Positions 9,180 to 15,997 of a DNA stretch of 16,514 nt are shown one piece after another (the stretch's first letter is position 1; each line of letters opens with the position of its first letter). The position numbers and the translations under genes were made by a program. Source of the DNA: Dehalococcoidia bacterium (GTDB taxonomy: Bacteria > Chloroflexota > Dehalococcoidia > Dehalococcoidales > UBA1222); contig WRNP01000012.1 in assembly GCA_009776515.1 (NCBI GenBank), positions 8,311-24,824 of the forward strand. Direction: 5' to 3'. A model generated the notes under the pieces. The model was not told the DNA's origin, searched no databases, and was given only the letters and a program-made list of their open reading frames with translations.

Positions 9180-9214
9180 AGCGGGGATTGTATATGTTCA
9201 TAGCAGACGGGGAT

Positions 9215-9592
9215 TCAGGATGTAAACTCTTTTTTGGACATAGCAACGAAAACAATCGCCACGATCCCAAAGACATTGGAAACCAGCGCTGAACAAATGG
9301 AGCCCGCCAGCGCCCATCCCCAGCGTTTTCGTTTTATGGCAAAGATACCTCCGATCAGGGAGACAACGCAGGGAATTACTAATACTATGCCGACGATAAC
9401 GCATATCGTGGCAACCAGAGAGAGGGCCTCTGAAGTTCCCTCAATGCTTTCTGGATAGTTATTATAAACATATGAGAACACAGGGGCAGTAATGAAGAGG
9501 ATCAAGCTAGTGAAGAATCCAAGTATGCTGGAGATAATATTTAACACACCGCTTGCGGTTGGCATCCACCGGGATGAGTTATCGTTTGCCAT
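9215..9592 (-). CDS. small four-helix membrane protein, DUF4064-like
   Basis: The product is 125 residues with four hydrophobic segments (about 15-40, 58-82, 83-88 merging into a basic KRKRWG turn, and 92-117). It ends in a short charged tail, SKKEF. The pattern GGIFAIKRKRWGWALAGSIC followed by a helix ending VAMSKKEF resembles small DUF4064-type integral membrane proteins as I remember them; the function is unknown. The start is supported by AAGGAG eight bases upstream. It lies downstream of the GLUG-repeat gene in the same orientation with a 222-base gap, so it may be separately transcribed. No catalytic motif is visible. Confidence 0.8.
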   Translation of the reverse strand: MANDNSSRWMPTASGVLNIISSILGFFTSLILFITAPVFSYVYNNYPESIEGTSEALSLVATICVIVGIVLVIPCVVSLIGGIFAIKRKRWGWALAGSICSALVSNVFGIVAIVFVAMSKKEFTS

Positions 9593-9663
9593 GATTGTTC
9601 TCCTTAAAACTCATAGTTTTTTGTGACTATACTAAACACAATGTGCATAATAGCATGTCGCGA

Positions 9664-9681
9664 GATTGATAACAATCAATC
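9664..9681. promoter_or_regulatory. palindrome between the GLUG gene and the DUF4064-like gene
   Basis: GATTGAT (9664-9670) and ATCAATC (9675-9681) form a perfect 7-bp inverted repeat around AACA. It lies about 70 bases upstream of the 9592 start. It could be an operator or a small hairpin; no T-run follows on either strand. Confidence 0.3.
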
Positions 9682-9814
9682 GCATTGAAAGAGCTCTTGT
9701 GGGGAGGTGGATTTCCCCAAGAATCAGAGGTGTTGGTATCTGCGCAAGCCGGCAGGATATAAACTGGGAAAGAAAAAGAGGCTGATTATGCGCGGGTAGA
9801 TTTATTGCCGCACA

Positions 9815-11605
9815 TCAAGACAGCTTGGGATAAGTAGCACCTTCGATCATATACCATGTGGGATTGCCGCCATAGGTGCCAGTAAAATCCCAGCCGGCGG
9901 CAGCAAAGATGGCTTGTTTTTTCATCTCAGCCGTGGTGTTGCCACTGGCTCCGACAGCGGTGCCATCATTGCCCACTCCCAACCCTTGATGAGTAGTTTG
10001 TATGTCAAAGAAGCAGGCAGTGGTAAGATTTTTGCCGCCACCAGTGGCAGTCTGCTTTCCGACCAGCCCACCGGCAATACCACGGAAACTGGCTGTCTGC
10101 ACGTAACCAACGGCATAGCAATTCGTAACGGCATTGCAGCTAGGGTAAAAGCCGTTACCGCTGTCATAGGAACCCTGCTCCCCGACCAGCCCGCCAACCG
10201 AACTGTTGCCATGCATATCACTTTTTGCCGTTACGCCTCCACTGGCATAACTATTTACAATCACGTTGGTGCCTATATCATTCAATTGCACCCCAACCAA
10301 TCCTCCAGCTACATTACCACTTCCGGCCACTTCGCCCGTAGCATAACTACCTGATATGGTGCTAGTGCTATTTAGGCCTGCATTTTGCTTACCCACCAAC
10401 CCGCCAGCTATAAAGGTGCCGACCGTGCCGGTGGCATAGCAATTGTTAATGGTAGCATTGCTGCCGCCTTCTGCAGATTGTACCCCAACCAGCCCTCCAC
10501 CCGGACCGCCATTATTGATATTACCCGTAGCGTAACAGTTAGTAATGATGCAGATGCCATCGCTTGCGCTCGTTTGATTTCCCGCCAACCCTCCGACAAA
10601 AGTGCCACCATCATATTTGCCAACAACACTAACCGCAGCGTAGCAATTGATAATAGAACTGATACTATCGTCGTAGCTAGACTGACTCCCCACCAATCCG
10701 CCAACATCGGAACCACCGCTGACATAGCCGATGGCATAGCAATTATTAATGGTAGCATTGCTGCCGCCATCAGCAGATTGTCTCCCCACCAATCCGCCAA
10801 TATACCTACCACCAACAACATCGCCAACCGCATAACTGTCAGCGATGACACAGTTTGCATTGCCGATCGCCCATTGCACGCCAACCAACCCGCCGGCATA
10901 ACCGCTACCACAATCGCTCTCGGTAAAACCGATGTCACCACTGGCATAGCAGTTAGCAATAGTGCTGTTGCCACTTTGATACCCTACCAACCCACCTATA
11001 ATCTCGGCGCCAATGCAGGGGTCGATCACTATGTTGCCAATGGCATAGCAATCCGTAATGATGCTGTTCCTATCGCCATCACTCTTTTGCCACCCTGCCA
11101 ACCCACCGATAGCATATCGGCTGACAATGCCAAGGGAGGAATCTATCTCCAAACCGAGATTCTTGATTGTGCCACCAGCGACAACACCAAATAATCCGAC
11201 ATAGAATTGGTTAGGTCGATCAATCCACAAACCGATGATTCTATGTCCATTCCCATCAAAAGAACCGGTGAAGGGGTCTGCTTGCGTTCCGAAAGGATCA
11301 ACCTGCCATCCGAGGGGCTCCCACCCCTCACTGCCCCAATTAGTATACCCCTCACCGCCTGGAGCAAGATATGAAGCCAGATCAATATCGTTGGCCAGCC
11401 TATAACAGGCGGAGAGATTATGCCGCACCGCATCCAGCCCAGTAGCATCCTTAACAATAAACGGCCTCTCGGGCGAACCATCGCCAACCTCTACTATCGC
11501 CACGCAGCTAAATGACGTAACGGGCAGCGACAATACGATGCCTAGCATCACAGCTATCGCCGCTGATCGCATCCTACGAATAATATTGCGTCGTATTTCG
11601 GCCAC
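9815..11605 (-). CDS. secreted GLUG-repeat protein
   Basis: This 596-residue, probably exported surface protein is built from repeats. Residues 1-33 look like a Sec signal peptide: a basic start (RRNIIRRMR), a hydrophobic core 14-28, and a small-residue end before C34; the lipobox is not convincing. Residues 45-160 form an entry domain with DIDLASY and GSFDGNGHRI, common at the start of GLUG/filamentous-haemagglutinin-like proteins. Then 11 units begin GGL(V/A)GxQ at 168, 204, 238, 270, 302, 338, 370, 401, 434, 471 and 512. Each is about 32-41 residues and most contain NCYA(T/I/V)G. The C-terminus (about 555-596) is the usual capping segment ending NPTWYMIEGATYPKLS. The repeats should form a beta-helix or solenoid; adhesion is a guess. 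The start chosen is GTG after an in-frame TGA at 11612-11614; ATG at 11570-11572 is an alternative. Confidence 0.88.
   Translation of the reverse strand: MAEIRRNIIRRMRSAAIAVMLGIVLSLPVTSFSCVAIVEVGDGSPERPFIVKDATGLDAVRHNLSACYRLANDIDLASYLAPGGEGYTNWGSEGWEPLGWQVDPFGTQADPFTGSFDGNGHRIIGLWIDRPNQFYVGLFGVVAGGTIKNLGLEIDSSLGIVSRYAIGGLAGWQKSDGDRNSIITDCYAIGNIVIDPCIGAEIIGGLVGYQSGNSTIANCYASGDIGFTESDCGSGYAGGLVGVQWAIGNANCVIADSYAVGDVVGGRYIGGLVGRQSADGGSNATINNCYAIGYVSGGSDVGGLVGSQSSYDDSISSIINCYAAVSVVGKYDGGTFVGGLAGNQTSASDGICIITNCYATGNINNGGPGGGLVGVQSAEGGSNATINNCYATGTVGTFIAGGLVGKQNAGLNSTSTISGSYATGEVAGSGNVAGGLVGVQLNDIGTNVIVNSYASGGVTAKSDMHGNSSVGGLVGEQGSYDSGNGFYPSCNAVTNCYAVGYVQTASFRGIAGGLVGKQTATGGGKNLTTACFFDIQTTHQGLGVGNDGTAVGASGNTTAEMKKQAIFAAAGWDFTGTYGGNPTWYMIEGATYPKLS
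10432..10781 (-). repeat. near-identical 50-bp segments 300 bp apart in the GLUG gene
   Basis: Bases 10432-10481 and 10732-10781 match at 47 of 50 positions at a distance of exactly 300 bp. They encode the matching parts of the units starting at residues 370 and 270 (GGSNATINNCYA in both). The other units are far more diverged at the DNA level. This points to recent duplication or gene conversion between non-adjacent units. Confidence 0.75.
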
Positions 11606-12123
11606 TTCCCTTCACCAAAGTGTTGGCATCATGACGTTTACTTGTTTCTTTTAGCAAATTATGATTTCCCCCCAGAAGCCCACATGTTCCGACAAGTGGA
11701 AAATTTGAAAGAATAATGCCATTATGGCGAGTTCATTGGCGACATCGCAATAGCATTTCAAGGCCTAGCGGTTGCGCCTATCGCGCCTAAACGACAGTGT
11801 TACGCATAGAATCTCGGCTACAAGGACAATGCAGCTTGCCACTGCCCACCCCTTGGCTGCAACCATCTTAGTATCCATGTCTCCGCCCAATAAGCATAAG
11901 GATGAGTCCGCCTAATCCGCGCAGGTACAATGTGTGCGACTCCCGCTTGTGTACTTAAGTCATCATAACATACGGGCAAAAAAATACAAATATCAATGCC
12001 GAGGACGCCTGACAGAGTAATGGTGATTGGCCATGTAGCCGAATTGCAGTATTTATAGCGCCACAAGGGCTTGTCCCGCAGTATGCCACTTGGTATCATT
12101 TTAATAGAACCGGTGAAACAATC
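11606..12123. other. 518-base gap between the GLUG gene and the channel gene
   Basis: These two genes diverge here, so promoters for both should lie in this gap. I found no near-consensus pair that I would annotate; TTGGCC about 17 bases before TATTTA near 12027-12055 is a weak candidate for the channel. A minus-strand frame at 11818-12144 overlaps the channel start and shows no family signature. No RNA gene is recognised. Confidence 0.4.
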
Positions 12124-12870
12124 ATGAGAAAACGTCTTTATCAAATCATTGAATCATCCAACGGCACAGGTATTCTGGGCAACATATACGATGGCTTAAT
12201 GATTGTGGTCATCATTGCCAGCCTCGTTCCGCTGGCTTTTAAAGCTGACCACGAAGCCTTTGTCATGATTGACAATATTGCTGTTGGAATATTGATTATT
12301 GACTATCTGTTACGCCTGCTGACTGCCGACTATAAATACCGCAAGAAATCAATAAGCTCCTTTGCTAGATATCCATTTTCGTTCTTTGCAATCATCGACT
12401 TGATTTCCATATTGCCGTCGCTGACCGTACTGAGCAGCAGCTTTAAACTACTGCGCCTTCTGCGCATGATCAGAGCGCTGCGTGTCTTCCATGTGTTCAA
12501 AGCTTTCCGCTATTCAAAAAGCATGAATGTCATTATCACCGTCTTCAAAAAACAAAGGACAGCGCTGGTGGCTGTTGGCACCTTGACCATCGGTTACATT
12601 CTGGTGTCTGCCCTAATTATATTCAATGCTGAGCCTGATCTTTTCCCTTCTTTCCTGAACGCAGTTTACTGGGCAACCGTGTCTTTGACCACACTGGGGC
12701 ACAGCAACATTAGCCCCGCTACGGCGCTCGGGCAGATAGTAACCATGATCTCGTCTGTCATTGGCATTGCGGTAGTGGCCTTGCCGGCAGGCATCATCAC
12801 TGCGGGTTATATAACTGAAATCAGCGAAGAAAAAACTGATCCCGGCGAAGGCAAATTTAAAGGCGAGTAA
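12124..12870 (+). CDS. six-helix voltage-gated ion channel with an atypical selectivity filter
   Basis: This is a 248-residue Kv-like channel subunit, presumably tetrameric in the inner membrane. S1 lies near 24-40, S2 49-68, S3 83-102 and S4 104-129. S4 has basic residues at every third position (K108, R111, R114, R117, R120, H123, K126, R129). S5 is about 147-168, the pore loop about 175-198 and S6 202-229, with the usual IAVVALPAGIITAGY ending. The pore helix AVYWATVSLTT is ordinary, but the filter that normally reads T-V-G-Y-G-D is T190-L-G-H-S-N195. The central GYG is replaced by G-H-S, so potassium selectivity is doubtful. The start ATG has GGTGA eight bases upstream. The cytoplasmic tail is short and acidic, with no cyclic-nucleotide or RCK domain. 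A toxin remnant follows in the same frame right after the stop. Confidence 0.92.
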   Translation: MRKRLYQIIESSNGTGILGNIYDGLMIVVIIASLVPLAFKADHEAFVMIDNIAVGILIIDYLLRLLTADYKYRKKSISSFARYPFSFFAIIDLISILPSLTVLSSSFKLLRLLRMIRALRVFHVFKAFRYSKSMNVIITVFKKQRTALVAVGTLTIGYILVSALIIFNAEPDLFPSFLNAVYWATVSLTTLGHSNISPATALGQIVTMISSVIGIAVVALPAGIITAGYITEISEEKTDPGEGKFKGE

Positions 12871-13161
12871 TCCCATCCGATAGGTGAGTTCTGTTCTCAA
12901 GGCAATTGGGGCACGGTTTACTTCACGGCTGCCGGTGCCATCGCTGGCATGGCATATGCAGGAACGCTCAGGGCGCCAACCGCCTCCGGACTCAACTTTA
13001 GAGCACAAACAGCAGGCAACTTCAGATACAATCTGCAACAGTTAACCGGCAATGCAGGTAACGGGATGAAGACCCATCATGTACTGCCTCAGAAATTTAT
13101 TGAACAGGTTGCCAAAGCTGGCCTCGACATCAATGATCCAATGTTTGGTGCTTGCGAGTAA
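12871..13161 (+). pseudogene. remnant of a polymorphic-toxin C-terminus (predicted HNH/AHH-type nuclease)
   Basis: An open stretch of 96 codons follows the channel stop in the same frame, with no clear start until ATG at 12949. It reads GNWGTVYFTAAGAIAGMAY, then a segment RYNLQQLTGNAGNGM, then THHVLPQKFIEQVAKAGLDI and NDPMFG before TAA. This resembles the C-terminal nuclease region of Rhs-like or other polymorphic toxins, in which HHV-x-P-Q-x-F begins the His-metal motif. The large N-terminal delivery part is absent. The frame also stops at the point where such domains usually continue with further His and aromatic residues. I therefore call it a truncated, probably inactive fragment. The family assignment is from motif memory. 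Confidence 0.55.
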
Positions 13162-13550
13162 TGGCTTATCCCTTGGTGAGAGGTAGCCTCTCTGGAAAGT
13201 GTTGCTAACAAAATGAGAAGCAAATAAGGTACGCCTGTTTATTTCCTTGTTTGCTTTTCTCTTTTTCTGGCGTGTCTCTAGGTTGGATATGTGTTGCAAC
13301 CGCCGCTAGAATCCATCCACTGAATGCACCGTTTGCCAAAGACAGCATGTAGCCCACGCTATCATGCAGACATCAGGTAACTGAAATTTCCAACAGAGAT
13401 AAGCGAGATGCCTGTGCAATGGCTCACACCGCAGTTAGCGGTAGTGACATAAACTCCCCAAAGCTTATTAGACCAAAGCAGACAGGCATCCTGCCTTGCC
13501 ATACTATTTTGCAGGCCTTGGGTTAGCTTCCAATTGCTGTGGGAGAAAGA
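13162..13550. other. 389-base stretch without a supported gene
   Basis: No coding frame with family features is seen on either strand. A 9-bp inverted repeat, GATGCCTGT (13407-13415) and ACAGGCATC (13482-13490), is separated by 66 bases; it may be chance or the vestige of a small element. The stretch lies between the toxin remnant and the toxin-antitoxin operon. Confidence 0.4.
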
Positions 13551-13829
13551 CTATTCATCAAATAAATCAGCGTGGGAGCCGGTACCAGTTGCTAATAGAA
13601 TCAGTTCTTCTTTATCGACTCTATAAATAAGCAACCAATTTGGTTCTATATGGCATTCGCGAAAGCCTATCATTTCTCCCTTAAGCGCGTGGTCATTATA
13701 TTTTTGCGGCATCTTTATTTGGGACGCAAGCATATCAAGGGTGACTGTTAACCTTGATACATCTTTGCCACGTTTAATCATGCGTTTTACATCACGTATC
13801 ATTTTGTTAGTAAATTTTATCTTGAGCAT
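13551..13829 (-). CDS. YafQ-family toxin (type II TA mRNA endonuclease)
   Basis: This 92-residue RelE-superfamily protein is expected to cleave mRNA on the ribosome when free of its antitoxin. The C-terminal half carries the YafQ signature: DHALKG with H47, CHIEPNWLLIYR with H60, N64 and W65, and GTGSHADLF with H86 and F90. These correspond to YafQ His50, His63, Asp67, Trp68, His87 and Phe91. The only active-site difference is Asn64 in place of Asp67. The ATG follows the antitoxin TAG by two bases, and no good ribosome binding site precedes it, so translation is probably coupled. Length is normal for the family and the gene looks intact. Confidence 0.9.
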   Translation of the reverse strand: MLKIKFTNKMIRDVKRMIKRGKDVSRLTVTLDMLASQIKMPQKYNDHALKGEMIGFRECHIEPNWLLIYRVDKEELILLATGTGSHADLFDE

Positions 13830-13831
13830 AA

Positions 13832-14104
13832 CTAGCCATCTAGCATAGATCGCATTGCCACTTCTGCAGAAGAATACGGACCATGCAAATTATGATTGAG
13901 TCGAGCATCCTCCATTGCTTCACGAAGTTCCGCATTTGGTTTTCTGCTATTAATACGCTTAACGGCAAATGGCATACCATCATTCTCAATCGCCGCAGCT
14001 ATAAACATTCTCACTGCGGTTGAAGTATCAAGCCCAAGCGCGGAAAAGAGGGTATCCGCTTCCGTTTTTACGTTATCATCAATACGAACTTGTATTGTAG
14101 CCAT
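13832..14104 (-). CDS. RelB/DinJ-family antitoxin
   Basis: This 90-residue antitoxin pairs with the YafQ-type toxin that follows two bases downstream. The N-terminal part (about 1-48) has the ribbon-helix-helix pattern of DinJ: MATIQVRIDDNVKTEAD, then the helix LFSALGLDTSTAVRMFI. It should dimerise and bind the operator. The variable C-terminal part (about 50-90) should wrap the toxin. The start is well supported by GGAGG six bases upstream. The promoter at 14137-14165 contains an inverted repeat suited to autoregulation by the antitoxin or the complex. Confidence 0.92.
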   Translation of the reverse strand: MATIQVRIDDNVKTEADTLFSALGLDTSTAVRMFIAAAIENDGMPFAVKRINSRKPNAELREAMEDARLNHNLHGPYSSAEVAMRSMLDG

Positions 14105-14134
14105 ATTAGCCTCCAGTTGTAGTACGACACTTTG

Positions 14135-14165
14135 CTAGTACATCACATATCACTAGTATTGTCAA
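14135..14165 (-). promoter_or_regulatory. promoter and probable operator of the toxin-antitoxin operon
   Basis: On the minus strand a perfect TTGACA (14160-14165), a 17-base spacer and TGTACT (14137-14142) form the promoter. The inverted repeat CTAGT-N12-ACTAG (14135-14139 and 14152-14156) covers the spacer and overlaps -10. A third TACTA lies 16 bases further downstream. This is the arrangement expected for repression by a ribbon-helix-helix antitoxin. The predicted transcript has a short leader before the ATG at 14104. Confidence 0.7.
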
Positions 14166-14377
14166 TCTTTTGTATCATTTTCTTGTTCTGTACCTCATGT
14201 CAAGGACAGTCGGGGTGTCTAATATTTGGTTAAGGCTAAAGACTGATGATACAGGCGGCCCTCCCGTCCATCAAAGGGTATTCAGGTAATCCCCGGACGC
14301 GGTGTCTCCGCAGTGAGCCACCAGGTCAATTTCCACAAACCCAGGCTTGCTCTCTTCCCATTCGATCCCTAGTCTAA

Positions 14378-14683
14378 TGGGGATATTCTTTCCTGGTAGA
14401 CATGCTGGTATTCGCCATATATCTGTTCCTCCGATCCCAGCGGATGATACAAATAATAGAGATGGAACTTGGGCGGAAATACAGCATTGCCAAGATAACG
14501 GAGATCCTGCGGAAGGTATCCTGCAGTCACCTTGACCAGAATGTGTGGCTTTTTGACTATGCGGATAAGGCTACGGAGGAGATGAACGCGGTTTTTAATA
14601 CCGACTTTGGGAAGAAGTGCTTGGCCCTGAAGCAGATTAAGGAAAATATTGGAGATGCCAAAAAGAACCCGGTTACGCTGTAA
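14378..14683 (+). pseudogene. C-terminal stub of an IS1634-type transposase
   Basis: The open frame after TAA (14375-14377) encodes about 100 residues; the first ATG is at 14402. It reads SQRMIQIIEMELGRKYSI, then AKITEILRKVSCSHLDQNV, then WLFDYADKATEEMNAVF and KCLALKQIKENIG before TAA. This matches my memory of the C-terminus of IS1634-family (IS4 superfamily) DDE transposases, where a Leu/Phe-Asp-Tyr block follows the catalytic domain. The DDE part is missing, so the fragment cannot transpose. No terminal inverted repeat pair or target duplication was found around it. Confidence 0.6.
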
Positions 14684-14698
14684 CTTTTAGCATTCCTT

Positions 14699-14742
14699 TA
14701 TAGCCTGCTTTACCCATGGATTTCCGTGGGTTATAGGCTATA
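14699..14742. repeat. nested 16-bp hairpin after the transposase stub
   Basis: The outer stem TATAGCCT (14699-14706) pairs with AGGCTATA (14735-14742). The inner stem ACCCATGG (14712-14719) pairs with CCGTGGGT (14724-14731) with one G-U, around loop ATTT. A 5/3-nt internal loop separates the two stems. It begins 16 bases after the transposase stop. There is no T-run on either side, so it is not a typical terminator. It may be a subterminal structure of a mobile element or a REP-like palindrome. Confidence 0.6.
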
Positions 14743-14796
14743 TCATTTGGTAGGTGCAGCCGAAGAAAAGTTCTTTACTTTTCGAGGAGCATAAAT

Positions 14797-14973
14797 ATGA
14801 GAGTGCGAATGAAGGTAGCGTTGGTTGGCTCTCTTGATGTGTATTCTATCAGTTGTAAATTGTACAATGTGACAAGTTGCCTGTGTAGCGCTAAAGAAAT
14901 GCGTACAGCAAAGCCCATGTATTTACTGCTCTACCGATGCACATTGTCTGGAAGACTGTGGATTAGCGGATAG
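14797..14973 (+). CDS. possible 58-aa protein, unknown
   Basis: ATG at 14797 has a very good ribosome binding site (GAGGAG, seven bases upstream) and opens 58 codons beginning MRVRMKVALVGSLDVYSI, ending with TAG. A small hairpin, GAAAAGT/ACTTTTC (14766-14784), sits just before the ribosome binding site. I recognise no family. The good initiation signals with an undistinguished later sequence could mean the 5' end of a disrupted gene. Confidence 0.3.
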   Translation: MRVRMKVALVGSLDVYSISCKLYNVTSCLCSAKEMRTAKPMYLLLYRCTLSGRLWISG

Positions 14974-15006
14974 TCATGTTTAATCAATACTTCCGCGGCT
15001 AATTTC

Positions 15007-15702
15007 TCAATGCAGCTTCTGCCTCTTCCGATCAAGATAATATATGCCATGGCTCAGCAGGATAATGGCCACCAGTATCCCCGCCATATAAACGCCAACC
15101 ATCGCCCCAATCCGATCGTAATCAAGGAAGAAATAGGGGAAGCGGACAGGGGTGCCAGCGGTAACCCCAGCATCCAGGGGAATTTCCAAGGCAACCACGT
15201 AATAGTAGACATACCCCGCCAGGCCGGCAATGGTGGCAAAGGCCGCATAAGCCAATGGAAATATAGTTGTGAAATATATATCCCGATATTTTAAGCGCCA
15301 AGCCTCGGAAAAAAGCATGTAATCCGTAAGGCACAACAGTGGGGTAATGGCATGTACTGCCAAATTCTGAAATGTCCACAGATAATCCGCACTGATGCCT
15401 TGTGGCACCAAGAGCGTCCAGAATACCACGAAGGTCACGAGGAGATTGACCACACAGACCATCTCAAAGCGGGTATACCACCCCACGCCCCCACTCGGAC
15501 CCTCCCGCAAGCCCCTGGTTGTACGTATGGCGAGTATGGCAAATAAAACGATCGCTAGCAAATTGCTTTGGGTGGTATAGTACATGAAAGAACCGAGGCT
15601 GATTGTTCCTTCAAAAACACCGATCTGCTTCATTAGCCCAGCTAGGGCGAAAAGCAACGCCCCCAATCGAAACCCCAAGGCGAATTTCCTGTTTTGCACC
15701 AT
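15007..15702 (-). CDS. Pr6Pr-family six-helix membrane protein
   Basis: This 231-residue integral membrane protein has six hydrophobic segments (about 8-27, 43-60, 82-100, 108-131, 143-170 and 197-220). YYTTQSNLLA (41-50) and FQNLAVHAITPLL (111-123) with H117 match the conserved blocks of Pr6Pr proteins, which relate to the FAR-17a/AIG1 group. In animal AIG1/ADTRP an intramembrane Thr and His are catalytic in hydrolysing fatty acid esters. T43/T44 and H117 are placed suitably for a similar role, but that is inference. A strong ribosome binding site (AGGGGG, about seven bases before ATG) fixes the start. It stands alone, with about 300 bases upstream free of genes. Confidence 0.8.
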   Translation of the reverse strand: MVQNRKFALGFRLGALLFALAGLMKQIGVFEGTISLGSFMYYTTQSNLLAIVLFAILAIRTTRGLREGPSGGVGWYTRFEMVCVVNLLVTFVVFWTLLVPQGISADYLWTFQNLAVHAITPLLCLTDYMLFSEAWRLKYRDIYFTTIFPLAYAAFATIAGLAGYVYYYVVALEIPLDAGVTAGTPVRFPYFFLDYDRIGAMVGVYMAGILVAIILLSHGIYYLDRKRQKLH

Positions 15703-15997
15703 AGTTCGCCCCCTTTAGCTATTTCGTCACGTAGCCCATACTATGCATCCGCTGTCGGTGTAGTTACCTACGAAATGGTCCAAAAACCCACTTCTATACC
15801 TTTGGCCTGCTGCGCTCAATCCCCGGCATACCCTGCCATCGCTGCAAGCAGCCGCCTAGAATCTGGTCTCCATCCATGTTAAGGATGCCGCCGTAATACC
15901 GCCACCATTGACAGCCTTATTTGCCGCGATTACGTTAATATTAGTAGCGCAGAGTTCGTGGCGCTACAGTTTTCCTGTATCCCATTTCTCTTTGGAG
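15703..15997. other. gap upstream of the Pr6Pr gene, with a hairpin
   Basis: No gene is seen in this gap. A perfect 7-bp inverted repeat, GTAGCGC (15944-15950) and GCGCTAC (15961-15967), lies about 30 bases past the stop of the minus-strand gene at 15998 and may help end its transcript, although no T-run follows on that strand. The Pr6Pr promoter should lie near 15730-15800, but I could not fix it. Confidence 0.4.

Noticed and set aside
10408..10974. 188-codon minus-strand frame
   Set aside because: Alternate frame of the GLUG gene; low-complexity sequence with no domain.
10385..11194. 269-codon plus-strand frame
   Set aside because: It is the antisense of the GLUG repeats; its own repetitive character comes from the repeat DNA on the other strand.
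11818..12144. 108-codon minus-strand frame before the channel
   Set aside because: Its start overlaps the channel start, it has no recognisable ribosome binding site or family, and the composition looks random.
12613..13038. 141-codon minus-strand frame
   Set aside because: Antisense to the end of the channel and to the toxin remnant, both of which make sense on the plus strand.
13407..13490. 9-bp inverted repeat GATGCCTGT/ACAGGCATC as a small mobile element
   Set aside because: No target duplication, no second copy and no extension of the match beyond nine bases; chance is likely enough.
15944..15967. GTAGCGC/GCGCTAC as a Rho-independent terminator
   Set aside because: On the strand of the neighbouring gene no T-run follows, so it was noted only as a hairpin.
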